The notes beneath the pieces were generated by a model that worked only from the letters and a program-made list of their open reading frames with translations, was not told the DNA's origin and did no database searches. A program made the translations under genes and the position numbers. A stretch of 64,000 bases of DNA, taken from assembly GCF_000296465.1 (NCBI RefSeq), contig NZ_JH815204.1, positions 310,001 to 374,000 on the forward strand. Reading direction: 5' to 3'. The stretch is from Barnesiella intestinihominis YIT 11860. GTDB taxonomy: Bacteria > Bacteroidota > Bacteroidia > Bacteroidales > Barnesiellaceae. Shown one piece after another: positions 17,261 to 26,788 of the stretch. Within the stretch, counting starts at the first letter, position 1. Each line of letters starts with the position of its first letter.

Positions 17261-20200
17261 ATGAAACAGTTTTCGGAAGCTACACGGGTGCAGATGCCTG
17301 CAATGGTTCACCTCACCCGAATAGGGTATACTTACTTCGGTAAGTTGAGCGAAGATAAGAATGGCACGGTCTATGACGGTGACACGAATATTCTTTTGCA
17401 GGTATTTGAACGGCAGTTTAAGAATCTGAATCCCGGACATGAGGGAGAGTTTCTTCAAGTTTTGAAAGATATTCGTAAGGAGCTGAACGATGATGACCTC
17501 GGTCGAGGCTTTTACAACCGTCTCAAAGCTGTTTCGCCTGTAAAGCTGATAGACTTTGATAACATTGGGAATAATACGTTCCATTTCACAGCCGAATTTA
17601 CCTGTAAGAACGGACAGGACGAATTTCGTCCTGACATTACTTTATTCGTAAACGGATTGCCACTTTGCTTTGTAGAAGTGAAGAAACCCAACAATCATGG
17701 TGGTATGTTGGCAGAGAGCGCACGAATGAATAAAGAACGCTTCCCGAATAAAAAGTTTCGCCGCTTCATCAACATTACGCAGTTGATGATATTCAGTAAT
17801 AATATGGAATATGATGCGTTGGGCGGTATCGTACCTATACAAGGGGCTTTCTATTGTACTGGGGCACGTTCATACGCACCATTCAATTGCTTCCGTGAAG
17901 AAAATTTAAGCGGTCAGAAAATAGCACCGTTCCATCGTGACTATCTGTATAAGGAGATTGATAAGACGGTGGAAAAACAGATATTGTCTGATTACAATTG
18001 CCAAGTCATTCATACAAGTCCTGAGTACCAGACAAATCTCGGTTTCAACACCCCTACAAACAGAATCCTAACATCCATGTGTTCGCTTGAACGGTTGTTG
18101 TATATCATTAGATATGGTATTGCCTATGTCCGTATGGAGCGTGAGGTGGATGGAAAGATAGAATCTACCGACCAAAAGCATATCATGCGTTACCAACAAT
18201 TGTTTGCATCGTTAGCTATTCGCCAAAAACTGGCAGAGGGGGTGAAATCTGGCGTAGTCTGGCATACACAAGGTAGTGGTAAAACCGCCTTGTCATATTA
18301 TCTGACCTATATTCTTAACGATTTCTATTCCAAACAGAATAAGGTCGCCAAATTCTATTTCATAGTAGACCGCCTTGACCTTTTGGAACAAGCTACACAA
18401 GAGTTTGAAGCTCGTGGATTGGTTGTATCTACCGCCAATACAAGAGCCGAACTGATGGAGCAATTCCGCAATAATCAGGCACAACAAGGTGTAAGCGGAC
18501 AGGCAGAAATCACGGTTGTGAACATCCAACGTTTTGCCGAGGATAAAGAAAAAGTACGCATCAGTGATTATGCAACCAATCTTCAACGCATCTTCATTCT
18601 TGACGAGGCACACCGAGGGTATAAACCTGGTGGCTGCTTTCTTGCCAACCTCTTTGATGCCGATACCGATGCGGTTAAAATCGCACTTACAGGTACACCG
18701 CTGTTAAAGGAGGAACGTGCCAGTTGCAAGGTGTTCGGAAACTATTTGCATACCTATTATTACGATAAATCCATTGCGGATGGCTACACGCTGAAAATCA
18801 TACGTGAAGATATAGAAACCTCCTATAAAGAGCGTTTGTCTGATGTGTACGATAAACTGGAAACCCTTGTGCAAAAGAAAGACATTCGTAAGTCGGAAAT
18901 CATAGAGCATCCTAGTTATGTAAACGAGTTAGCCCGTTACATTATGACGGACTTAAAAGAGTTTCGCAAGATACAAGGAGATGATACTTTAGGTGGTATG
19001 GTCATTTGTGAAACCAGCGAACAGGCAAGACGGCTTTATGATGTATTTCAAGAAGAATGGCAGAAGTATCAGCCGAAGCCCATCAAGATAAAACTTTCCG
19101 ATGGTTCGTATGTAGTGGGTGAACCGGAAGTGGATTACAAATCAAAATACAGACCGCTGAAAGCCGGAATCATTCTTCACGATACGGATGACAAGGAAAC
19201 TCGCAAGCAGATAGTCAAGGACTTCAAGAAAAATATGACAGTGGATATTCTCATTGTCTTCAATATGCTTTTGACTGGTTTTGATGCGCCGCGTTTGAAA
19301 CGCTTGTATTTCGGGCGCAAACTGAAAGACCACAATCTGCTTCAAGCCATAACACGTGTAAACCGTCCTTATCCTGGTATGCGTTACGGTTTTGTCATTG
19401 ACTTTGCCGACATCAAGCGCAACTTTAAGGAAACCAACGAAGCATATTTACAAGAATTAAACCGCTTTAATGATGTGGATGAGACTGGCGAATCCGCGGC
19501 CACCGATACCTTTACCCAAGTCATTGAGGACAAGGAAGAGATATTGAATCAGATGAAGAAAGTTCGGCAAACGCTTTTCAATTACACATACGATAATGCG
19601 GAAGAATTTTCTTCTGAAATCTCCACCGAAGAGGATAAAGCTGTATTGCTCGACCTCAAACAGGCATTGGAATCAGCCAAGAACATGGCGAACATCGTGC
19701 GTACATTCGGTGATGATGAAATGAAAGAGCAATTTGCCAAACTCGAAATCACCAAGTTGCCGCAACTACTCTCTGAGGTGCAAAGACGGATAAGTATCAT
19801 CAATCAGAAAGAGGCTTTCAATACAAATGAGGAAACGAAAACTCTAATCAATGAGGCAATGATGGATATAGAGTTCACTTTCTCCAAAATAGGACAAGAG
19901 GAAATGCGCCTTATATCCGGTGGTGTGGAATTGAAAGAGAAATGGCAACGTACCATTTCTTCATTTACCCAAAACTTCGACCAAGACGATCCGGAGTTTA
20001 TCTCGTTGCGTGAAGCCTTTATGGAACGCTTCAAAGAACACGGTTTTGTGATTGACACGATAGCCAAGTTCAACGAAGAAACACAGGCTTTGGATGAAAT
20101 CATCGGTCGTCTGCAAGACTTACAAAAACGCAATAATGTCTTGTTGAAAAAGTACAATGGCGATGAAAAATTTGCTCGTGTACACAAGCGTATTCGTGAA

Positions 20201-20491
20201 GTGAATAAGCAGAGGGAAGATAAGGGACAGAAGCCTATGTTCTCTTTCCTTGACGAAGAGATTGCGGCCATTCTCAACATTATAAAAGAGGATGTGGATG
20301 CCAAAGTCTACGACCGTAATGACATTCTAAAAAAAGATGCTTATTTTAATCGTACGGTGATGGCCCTTATCAATGGATGCTTGTATCATTTCCCACAGAT
20401 TAAGCCGGAGATGGACGATTACAAGTTTATCCAAACACGTATTTCACAACAGTATATTAACCAATATAACGCCACTTACGGCATTGCATAA
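17261..20491 (+). CDS. hsdR: Type I restriction enzyme R subunit (HsdR)
   Basis: 1076 residues, full length for the family. Order: N-terminal nuclease core with RPDITLFVNG (D125) and FVEVKKP (E139, K141); Walker A HTQGSGKT near 335; DEAH box FILDEAHRGY near 447; TGTP; FNMLLTGFDAP; and motif VI QAITRVNRPYP. A helical C-terminal region binds the methylase. It provides ATP-driven translocation and random cleavage of unmodified DNA. It is followed after 5 bp by hsdM in the same operon. No truncation or frameshift is seen, so the restriction function looks intact. Confidence 0.95.
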   Translation: MKQFSEATRVQMPAMVHLTRIGYTYFGKLSEDKNGTVYDGDTNILLQVFERQFKNLNPGHEGEFLQVLKDIRKELNDDDLGRGFYNRLKAVSPVKLIDFDNIGNNTFHFTAEFTCKNGQDEFRPDITLFVNGLPLCFVEVKKPNNHGGMLAESARMNKERFPNKKFRRFINITQLMIFSNNMEYDALGGIVPIQGAFYCTGARSYAPFNCFREENLSGQKIAPFHRDYLYKEIDKTVEKQILSDYNCQVIHTSPEYQTNLGFNTPTNRILTSMCSLERLLYIIRYGIAYVRMEREVDGKIESTDQKHIMRYQQLFASLAIRQKLAEGVKSGVVWHTQGSGKTALSYYLTYILNDFYSKQNKVAKFYFIVDRLDLLEQATQEFEARGLVVSTANTRAELMEQFRNNQAQQGVSGQAEITVVNIQRFAEDKEKVRISDYATNLQRIFILDEAHRGYKPGGCFLANLFDADTDAVKIALTGTPLLKEERASCKVFGNYLHTYYYDKSIADGYTLKIIREDIETSYKERLSDVYDKLETLVQKKDIRKSEIIEHPSYVNELARYIMTDLKEFRKIQGDDTLGGMVICETSEQARRLYDVFQEEWQKYQPKPIKIKLSDGSYVVGEPEVDYKSKYRPLKAGIILHDTDDKETRKQIVKDFKKNMTVDILIVFNMLLTGFDAPRLKRLYFGRKLKDHNLLQAITRVNRPYPGMRYGFVIDFADIKRNFKETNEAYLQELNRFNDVDETGESAATDTFTQVIEDKEEILNQMKKVRQTLFNYTYDNAEEFSSEISTEEDKAVLLDLKQALESAKNMANIVRTFGDDEMKEQFAKLEITKLPQLLSEVQRRISIINQKEAFNTNEETKTLINEAMMDIEFTFSKIGQEEMRLISGGVELKEKWQRTISSFTQNFDQDDPEFISLREAFMERFKEHGFVIDTIAKFNEETQALDEIIGRLQDLQKRNNVLLKKYNGDEKFARVHKRIREVNKQREDKGQKPMFSFLDEEIAAILNIIKEDVDAKVYDRNDILKKDAYFNRTVMALINGCLYHFPQIKPEMDDYKFIQTRISQQYINQYNATYGIA

Positions 20492-20496
20492 AGATT

Positions 20497-22158
20497 ATGT
20501 CAGATATTAAAGAAAAAACATTAAGGCTCATCGACGGACTTAAAGCTACCTGCCAATCATACGGTATGGGAAACGATGGTAACGAATATAAGATTATCAC
20601 TCAGGTATTTCTCTATAAATTCCTGAATGACAAATTCGGTTATGAATTAAAAAATGCGAAAAGTGAAATAGCAAAGAAACTGACCGGGGATGTAAAATGG
20701 GAAACGGCATACGAGAATCTTTCTGATGATGAACGTATGCTTATTCAGAGTGCCATCTCTCCAGATGTTCCGATGCTTGAACCTTATCATCTGATAGCCA
20801 ATCTTTGGAATCAACAGGGAAAAGGGGATTTTGATACTATATTCGATTCCACTATGACAGATATAGCGGAACAAAATGCAGATATATTTTCCACGCAGAC
20901 CACAGTCAACACGAAGATTCCATTGTTCGAGGCATTGACACCGTTTGTGACCGATTCGGCACAACGTGCGCCATTCGCCCGTGCTCTGGTGGATAAACTC
21001 GTGAATTTCTCCTTTGAAGAAGCGTTTGCACAGAATTACGATTTCTTCTCCAGCATCTTTGAGTATTTGATTAAGGACTATAATACCGCTGGAGGTGGAA
21101 AATATGCGGAGTATTATACGCCTCATGCCATAGCAACGATTATGGCTCGTCTGTTAGTGGGGGATAATGCTGATTTGCATAGCATGGAATGTTATGACCC
21201 CTCGGCAGGAACAGGTACGCTTCTGATGGCACTTAGTCATCAAATAGGAGAAGAACGCTGTACCATCTTTTCGCAAGATATTTCCCAGCGAAGCAACAAA
21301 ATGTTAAAACTTAATCTGCTACTTAACGGACTTGTGTCTTCGCTTGATAATGCTATTCAAGGTGACACGCTTGTAAGCCCTTATCATAAAAGCGATGACG
21401 GGCAGCAGTTGCGCCAGTTTGATTTCGTGGTGAGCAATCCTCCTTTCAAGATGGACTTCTCGGACACTCGCGAGAAGATAGCCGCCATGCCAGCCCGTTT
21501 TTGGGCTGGAGTCCCAAATGTACCCGCCAAAAAGAAAGAGTCAATGGCTATATATACCTGTTTCATTCAGCACGTTATCAATTCACTGAAAAAGACAGGC
21601 AAGGGTGCAATTGTCATTCCTACAGGTTTTATCACGGCTAAAAGTGGTATTGAGAACAAAATTCTTCATAAAATTGTAGATGACAAAGTGGTGTTCGGCT
21701 GTGTTTCCATGCCAAGCAACGTGTTTGCCAATACAGGTACGAATGTCAGTGTGCTGTTCTTTGATAAGTCTGCAACCACTGACAAAGTAATCTTGATTGA
21801 TGCCAGTAAATTGGGCGAGGAATATAAAGATGCTAACGGATTGAAAAAGGTGCGTCTGAACGATGACGAGATAGAAAAGATTGTCGGCACATTCCAGCGC
21901 AAGGAGGCAGTGGAGGATTTTTCTGTGGCTGTTTCTTACGATGAGATAAAGGAAAAAGGATATTCTCTTTCTGCCGGACAATATTTCGACATCAAAATAG
22001 ACTACGTAGATATAACCGAAGAGGAGTTTAATGCACGTATGGCGAATTATAAGCAAACGCTTACCGAACAATTCAAAGAAAGTCATCGTTTGGAAGAGGA
22101 AATTATGAAACAGTTGGATGCTTTGCGGTTCAACGCAAATGTAGGAAACAATGAGTAA
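20497..22158 (+). CDS. hsdM: Type I DNA N6-adenine methyltransferase subunit (HsdM)
   Basis: 553 residues. An N-terminal helical bundle leads to EYYTPHAIATIMARLL and the SAM-binding motif DPSAGTGTLL (near 234 to 243), then the catalytic SNPPFK motif (near 313 to 318). The C-terminus is a long helix that clasps HsdS. It methylates adenine in the bipartite target set by HsdS. Its last 8 bp overlap the start of rhuM, indicating coupled translation. Confidence 0.95.
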   Translation: MSDIKEKTLRLIDGLKATCQSYGMGNDGNEYKIITQVFLYKFLNDKFGYELKNAKSEIAKKLTGDVKWETAYENLSDDERMLIQSAISPDVPMLEPYHLIANLWNQQGKGDFDTIFDSTMTDIAEQNADIFSTQTTVNTKIPLFEALTPFVTDSAQRAPFARALVDKLVNFSFEEAFAQNYDFFSSIFEYLIKDYNTAGGGKYAEYYTPHAIATIMARLLVGDNADLHSMECYDPSAGTGTLLMALSHQIGEERCTIFSQDISQRSNKMLKLNLLLNGLVSSLDNAIQGDTLVSPYHKSDDGQQLRQFDFVVSNPPFKMDFSDTREKIAAMPARFWAGVPNVPAKKKESMAIYTCFIQHVINSLKKTGKGAIVIPTGFITAKSGIENKILHKIVDDKVVFGCVSMPSNVFANTGTNVSVLFFDKSATTDKVILIDASKLGEEYKDANGLKKVRLNDDEIEKIVGTFQRKEAVEDFSVAVSYDEIKEKGYSLSAGQYFDIKIDYVDITEEEFNARMANYKQTLTEQFKESHRLEEEIMKQLDALRFNANVGNNE

Positions 22159-23152
22159 CGAAATACAGTTTTTGTTATACAATCTTCCCGATAAAGAGGG
22201 AAGAGTACAGGTGGTTATAAAAGACGAAACCATTTGGTGTACGCAAAAGGCTATGGCAGAGCTTTTCGGTATTGACAAATCGGGTATTAGCCGCCACATA
22301 GCCAATATATTTAAAGAGGAAGAATTACAGCAAGACACGACGGTTGCAAAAATTGCAACCGTCGTAAATCGAGGCATAAGAGGCGAGGTTGAAGAGTTGG
22401 TTGATTTCTATAATCTTGATATGATTATTGCTGTTGGCTATCGTGTATCTTCTCCAAAAGCTACCAAGTTCCGTCAGTGGGCTACCAAGATTCTTAATGA
22501 GTATATCAAGAAAGGCTTTGTGCTTGACGATGAACGCTTAAAACAGGGAACGGCAGTATTCGGAAAAGACTATTTCCGTGAATTGTTGGAAAGGGTACGT
22601 TCCATCCGTGCCAGTGAACGGCGTATTTGGCAACAGATTACCGACATATATGCAGAATGTAGTATCGACTATGACAAGAATTCACCTACGACACATGATT
22701 TTTATGCCATGATACAGAACCGTTTTCATTATGCCATTACAGGGCAAACGGCAGCAGAAATCATCTACACTAAGGCTGACCATACCCAAGAACACATGGG
22801 ACTGATCACATGGAAGAATGCTCCCGATGGGCGTATCTTGAAATCGGATGTGTCAATAGCCAAGAACTATTTGCAGGAAAATGAAATCCGTCGGTTGGAA
22901 CGTGCAGTAACAGGATATTTCGACTATATAGAAGACCTTATAGAGCGTGAAAACACGTTCAATATGGAGCAGTTTGCTGCCAGTGTCAACGAGTTCTTGA
23001 CCTTCCGCAAATATCAGATATTGCCGGATAAAGGACGAATATCTGCGGCACAAGCCAAGACAAAGGCAGAAAGCGAATATGATATTTTTAATAAGACTCA
23101 ACGGATAGATTCAGATTTCGATAAACAGATTAAAGGAATGTTGGGAGAATAA
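22151..23152 (+). CDS. rhuM: RhuM-family protein within hsd operon
   Basis: 333 residues. The N-terminal half has a DNA-binding layout (TIWCTQKAMAELFGIDKSGI, then HIANIFKEEEL), followed by the RhuM-type segment YNLDMIIAVGYRVSS and FRQWATKILNEYIKKGF. The C-terminal half is a helical domain ending in a Fic-associated-like stretch. RhuM proteins are often found between hsdM and hsdS in Bacteroidota and pathogenicity islands; the function is unknown, despite the virulence name. It overlaps hsdM by 8 bp and precedes hsdS by 14 bp. A role in regulating or modulating restriction is inferred from position. Confidence 0.88.
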   Translation: MSNEIQFLLYNLPDKEGRVQVVIKDETIWCTQKAMAELFGIDKSGISRHIANIFKEEELQQDTTVAKIATVVNRGIRGEVEELVDFYNLDMIIAVGYRVSSPKATKFRQWATKILNEYIKKGFVLDDERLKQGTAVFGKDYFRELLERVRSIRASERRIWQQITDIYAECSIDYDKNSPTTHDFYAMIQNRFHYAITGQTAAEIIYTKADHTQEHMGLITWKNAPDGRILKSDVSIAKNYLQENEIRRLERAVTGYFDYIEDLIERENTFNMEQFAASVNEFLTFRKYQILPDKGRISAAQAKTKAESEYDIFNKTQRIDSDFDKQIKGMLGE

Positions 23153-23166
23153 AAACGTGGAAAGCA

Positions 23167-24450
23167 ATGGAACTGAAAAAATATAATGCAAATCACACTC
23201 AAGTTCTGAAAATAAATCAAATTGTGCGTACAATTTCAGAAACTCACAAATTTGATAAAGACAAACTCATTGCCATAAATACATCTGATGTAGAAAATGG
23301 TGTAATGGGTAACGGTACGCTAACTTTTGTAGATGAGCTAAAAGGTCAATTTAAGAAGACCATAGTAAAGGACGATATTTTGTTCAGTGAAATACGTCCT
23401 GCTAACAGAAGATTTGCTAAAGTTACAACAAAAAATACTAAAGACTATGTTGTATCTACCAAATTGATGGTATTGCGAAAATATAATGAAGATGTTGATT
23501 TAGAGTATTTTTATTATTGTTTGACCAATCAGCCTTTTCTTGATATACTCCAACGAAGAGCCGAAAATCGGATAGGTTCATTTCCACAAATTACATTTGA
23601 TTTACTTTCGGAATACGCTTTCCCAATACCGCCAATCAGCGAACAGAAAAGAATATCAAGTGTAATATCCACGTTAGACAAAAAAATAGCTCTTAATCGT
23701 CAGATAAATCAGAATTTAGAAGCAATGGCAAAACAACTTTATGATTACTGGTTTGTGCAATTTGACTTTCCGAATGAAAACGGGAGACCGTATAAAAGTT
23801 TCGGTGGCAAAATGGTTTGGAATGAAAAGCAGAGAAAATATATACCAGAATATTGGGAAGTAAAATCTCTTAGTAATTGGCTTGAAATCAAGTCGGGATT
23901 TCCATTCAAATCGGAAACATATAAACCTATTGGGCGATACAAGATTATAACCATTAAGAATGTTCAAGATGGGGAGCTTGTAACATCTGGCTGTGATTAT
24001 GTTAATGATATTCCAAGCCGCGCAAAAGATTATATATCTCTTCAAATTGGAGATAGACTGATTTCGCTAACTGGAAATTGTGGAAGGTTATGTGTTGTAT
24101 GCGAGGAAAATCTATTATTAAATCAACGTGTAGGATTATTGTGTTGTGATGCAATATATTTGGAATACTTTTATAATTTCCTTAATAGTGGTACGATGCG
24201 AACAGTGATTGATAATTTAGCAAATGGTGCAGCACAAGCAAATCTCAGTCCTGTTGAGCTATGTAAAACAGACTGTTTTATTCCGCCCATAGACATACTA
24301 CTGTCATATAATAGAAAAGTAAATGCTATTCGTAAGGCTATTGTGCAAAATAATCAAGAAATATCTCAGTTAGCTAAGCAGCGAGATGAACTCCTGCCTC
24401 TTCTGATGAACGGTCAAGTATCGGTAAATTCTGATTTATCTGACGATTGA
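23167..24450 (+). CDS. hsdS: Type I specificity subunit (HsdS), expressed copy of shufflon
   Basis: 427 residues with two target recognition domains. TRD1 covers about 1 to 165; the central conserved helix reads EQKRISSVISTLDKKIALN and then NQNLEAMAKQLYDYWF; TRD2 covers about 225 to 400; the last conserved helix is QLAKQRDELLPLLMNGQ. The recombination site at 23695 lies in the central helix, so TRD2 can be exchanged. The final residues VNSDLSDD are encoded by the inverted site at 24425, and the stop is borrowed from the opposing silent gene, evidence of past inversion. It determines which sequence is methylated and restricted. Confidence 0.93.
   Translation: MELKKYNANHTQVLKINQIVRTISETHKFDKDKLIAINTSDVENGVMGNGTLTFVDELKGQFKKTIVKDDILFSEIRPANRRFAKVTTKNTKDYVVSTKLMVLRKYNEDVDLEYFYYCLTNQPFLDILQRRAENRIGSFPQITFDLLSEYAFPIPPISEQKRISSVISTLDKKIALNRQINQNLEAMAKQLYDYWFVQFDFPNENGRPYKSFGGKMVWNEKQRKYIPEYWEVKSLSNWLEIKSGFPFKSETYKPIGRYKIITIKNVQDGELVTSGCDYVNDIPSRAKDYISLQIGDRLISLTGNCGRLCVVCEENLLLNQRVGLLCCDAIYLEYFYNFLNSGTMRTVIDNLANGAAQANLSPVELCKTDCFIPPIDILLSYNRKVNAIRKAIVQNNQEISQLAKQRDELLPLLMNGQVSVNSDLSDD
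23695..23718 (+). repeat. hsdS recombination site 1
   Basis: 24 bp, identical to site 2 in inverted orientation. Its core TAAATCAGAATTTA (14 bp, common to all four sites) has 5-bp palindromic arms TAAAT/ATTTA around CAGA, a tyrosine-recombinase-like crossover layout. It encodes the central NQNL segment of HsdS. Confidence 0.8.
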
Positions 24451-24976
24451 GTTCAATCTTTTTGTCTAAAGCAGAAAATATTTCGCCAATTTGTTTCTGT
24501 TCATGCAATGGGATTATTGGAACAGGAAAAGAATTGAGTGCTTCTACGGATAACGCATAACGTTGTCCGCTTCCAGAAGCATTGCAAGCGAAATATTTTT
24601 TTGCGTAGTCGGTATGTAGAAGTGCGTTCAGATAGCATCCATCTAAAATATCTTTGTTTGGAGATATTAGAGCGCAATGATAACCCAATATAACATTCTC
24701 AAAATCATCTGCTATATAAGTGGAAATACCAATATCATCGCGGGTTTCACTGTCCTTTGTCAATGCAACTTGCCCTTTCTTCAGTTGGAATTTGGAAATT
24801 TCATTGGGACGAGCAGTGGCAAGCATAAAACTATCATGCTGAGCTATGGTGATAGCCCAGTTATAATAAACATCAACAAAATTACAGAGACGGATTTCTT
24901 TTTCTCCGTCTGTTATTTTTTTATCAACGCCACTGATTTCAACAGTAGCAATGTCTCCCAATTTATATTTTTTCAT
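24374..24976 (-). CDS. hsdS: Silent hsdS half-gene (alternative TRD1)
   Basis: About 200 codons on the minus strand beginning KKYKLGDIATVEISG and encoding one complete target recognition domain, then HEQKQIGEIFSALDKKIELN and the central NQNL segment at site 2. Past the site the frame runs into the opposite strand of hsdS and ends with unrelated residues (PILDRSSEEAGVHLAA), so it lacks a second TRD. It has no obvious promoter. Inversion between sites 2 and 3 would join it to the silent C-terminal half at 26088, and inversion between 1 and 2 would join it to the present TRD2. A start at 24997 is also possible; 24976 matches the family N-terminus better. Confidence 0.85.
   Translation of the reverse strand: MKKYKLGDIATVEISGVDKKITDGEKEIRLCNFVDVYYNWAITIAQHDSFMLATARPNEISKFQLKKGQVALTKDSETRDDIGISTYIADDFENVILGYHCALISPNKDILDGCYLNALLHTDYAKKYFACNASGSGQRYALSVEALNSFPVPIIPLHEQKQIGEIFSALDKKIELNRQINQNLPILDRSSEEAGVHLAA
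24425..24448 (-). repeat. hsdS recombination site 2 (inverted)
   Basis: Exact 24-bp inverted copy of site 1. It lies where the expressed hsdS and the silent N-terminal half-gene converge. Inversion between sites 1 and 2 flips TRD2. Confidence 0.8.
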
Positions 24977-25032
24977 TTGCATCCAATTTGAATGCAAAGT
25001 TACATAATTTTAGGCAGATTCTTGTGGTTCAG

Positions 25033-26025
25033 TTATCCCAAATATTTCTTATGCGCCAACTTTACATTATTTTGATTCACAATGGCATAGTGCAGTGTTG
25101 TGTCAATGCGTACATGACCAAGTAGTCGCTGCACCTGTTCGATGGGCATACCTTTGTCGATAGCCATTGTTGCAAGGGTACGACGAAACTTGTGCGGATG
25201 AACTTTGGGCATAGAAAGGGATTGACCTAATTTTCGGATTCTAATTTCCACACCGCTGATAGTCAGTCGTGTGTGAGGAGAATGGAGTGAGACGAATAAA
25301 GCTGGATTGTCGTCAGTACGCTCATTGAGGTATTGTTGCAAGTGCAGCTTGGTTCGAGCATTGAAGTAAACGATACGTTCTTTATTCCCTTTTCCAAATA
25401 CCACACACTGCCGTTCGTGGAAGTCTATATCTTCACGGTTTAGTTTTACCAATTCCCCAACACGGATACCTGTGGATGCAAGAATGTCTATAATAGCAAG
25501 GTCTCGTTTGTTCGTGCAACTATCTCTCAGCTGTTCCAACTGTTCGTCAGAAAGCACCTCTTTTACAAGTGAATCTGTCTTAACTTTGTGAATGCGTCTT
25601 ACCGGGCTTTTGGCGATATAATCTTCATCTTCCAACCATGCGAAGAAACTGGAAAAGATGCGCCTCATATTGTCAATGGTTACTTTGCTCGATTGGTGTT
25701 CTTCTTGATAATCGGATAGATAAGTACGAATATCTGTTGTCGTAATGTGACAAATTGCCAATGAAAGCGTGACTAACAACCGTTCAATGGTATTACGGTA
25801 GTAAGTTAATGTCTTATCCGAACATCCCTCTATCTTTTTGGCTGATATAAAAGAGTTAAGAAGATGTTCATTCTCCTGCGTTTGCTGTGTGGCGCAATCG
25901 CTCTTTTCAATGATTTCTACATTATGTAGTTCTGATGTAAGCACAGCTTTAAGCCGTGCCATTTGTCGGCAATCTAAGTCACGCTGCATTTCCGCAACTA
26001 TCGCCTGAATGATGTTCTCTTTCAT
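25033..26025 (-). CDS. Tyrosine recombinase (hsdS shufflon invertase)
   Basis: 330 residues from ATG 26025. An N-terminal SAM-like core-binding domain precedes a catalytic domain with ASTGIRVGELVKLNRED (catalytic Arg), HKFRRTLATMA (HxxR), LLGHVRIDTTLHY (second His and the nucleophile Tyr). The frame can be extended to 26094, but that extension is the reverse complement of site 3 and of hsdS sequence, so the internal ATG is chosen. Lying between the silent halves, it almost certainly catalyses inversion at the four sites. Related invertases next to hsdS loci are known in Bacteroides. It is itself inside an invertible segment, so its orientation will vary. Confidence 0.9.
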   Translation of the reverse strand: MKENIIQAIVAEMQRDLDCRQMARLKAVLTSELHNVEIIEKSDCATQQTQENEHLLNSFISAKKIEGCSDKTLTYYRNTIERLLVTLSLAICHITTTDIRTYLSDYQEEHQSSKVTIDNMRRIFSSFFAWLEDEDYIAKSPVRRIHKVKTDSLVKEVLSDEQLEQLRDSCTNKRDLAIIDILASTGIRVGELVKLNREDIDFHERQCVVFGKGNKERIVYFNARTKLHLQQYLNERTDDNPALFVSLHSPHTRLTISGVEIRIRKLGQSLSMPKVHPHKFRRTLATMAIDKGMPIEQVQRLLGHVRIDTTLHYAIVNQNNVKLAHKKYLG

Positions 26026-26067
26026 AATTCTGATAATTTTGTTCTTATATATAATATAAGAGGCTGC

Positions 26068-26086
26068 TAAATCAGAATTTAGAGGC
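26068..26086 (+). repeat. hsdS recombination site 3
   Basis: 19 bp, perfect inverted match to site 4 and sharing 16 bp (TAAATCAGAATTTAGA) with site 1. It sits at the front of the silent C-terminal hsdS half. Confidence 0.78.
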
Positions 26087-26087
26087 G

Positions 26088-26786
26088 ATGGCAAAGCAGC
26101 TCTACGATTACTGGTTCGTGCAGTTTGACTTTCCTAATGAAGAGGGTAAACCGTATAAGTCGAGCGGTGGCGAAATGGTGTGGAATGAGAAGCTAAAACG
26201 CAACATTCCTGTTGGCTGGCATTGTGGGAACCTCTTTGAAATTGCTGTTTTTACAAATGGTTTGGCTTGTCAGAAATTCAGACCAAAGGATGATGAAGTG
26301 CCATTACCTGTCATCAAGATACGAGAAATGCACGATGGTATTTCTGTTGACACTGAAGAGGTAACGTCAAATATACCAGAATCAGTAAAGGTGTATAATG
26401 GTGACGTGCTATTTTCATGGTCGGCATCACTGGAAGTTATGCTCTGGGCTTATGGGCTTGGAGGACTTAATCAGCACATCTTTAAGGTTACATCTGCAAA
26501 TGATTTCCCGAAATCATTCTACTATTTTCAACTTTTGGATTATGTCGATGTATTCAAGAAAATGGCAGAAGCAAGGAAAACAACGATGGGACATATTACG
26601 CAAGACCATTTACAACAAAGCACAATCGCCATACCCGATAATAAAGATATTGCAGATAAATTTGAGGAACTTATATCACCAATCTTTAAGCAGATAGTGA
26701 AGTTGCAAGAGGAAATATCAAATTTTATCAAGCAGCGTGACGAACTTTTACCACTTTTAATGAATGGACAAATAACAATAGAATAA
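26088..26786 (+). CDS. hsdS: Silent hsdS half-gene (alternative TRD2)
   Basis: 232 codons starting in the central conserved helix (MAKQLYDYWFVQFDFPNE) and encoding a second TRD, ending IKQRDELLPLLMNGQ. The frame continues upstream of this ATG as NQNLEA through site 3, so the ATG is internal to what would be an intact hsdS after inversion; no first TRD is attached. The central part is nearly identical to the expressed hsdS (e.g. VQFDFPNE) while the TRD differs entirely, as expected for a storage cassette. It ends 2 bp before a DUF2971 gene. Confidence 0.85.
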   Translation: MAKQLYDYWFVQFDFPNEEGKPYKSSGGEMVWNEKLKRNIPVGWHCGNLFEIAVFTNGLACQKFRPKDDEVPLPVIKIREMHDGISVDTEEVTSNIPESVKVYNGDVLFSWSASLEVMLWAYGLGGLNQHIFKVTSANDFPKSFYYFQLLDYVDVFKKMAEARKTTMGHITQDHLQQSTIAIPDNKDIADKFEELISPIFKQIVKLQEEISNFIKQRDELLPLLMNGQITIE

Positions 26787-26788
26787 AA

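Noticed and set aside
26026-26094. N-terminal extension of the shufflon recombinase
   Set aside because: The extra 23 codons are the reverse complement of recombination site 3 and hsdS sequence.
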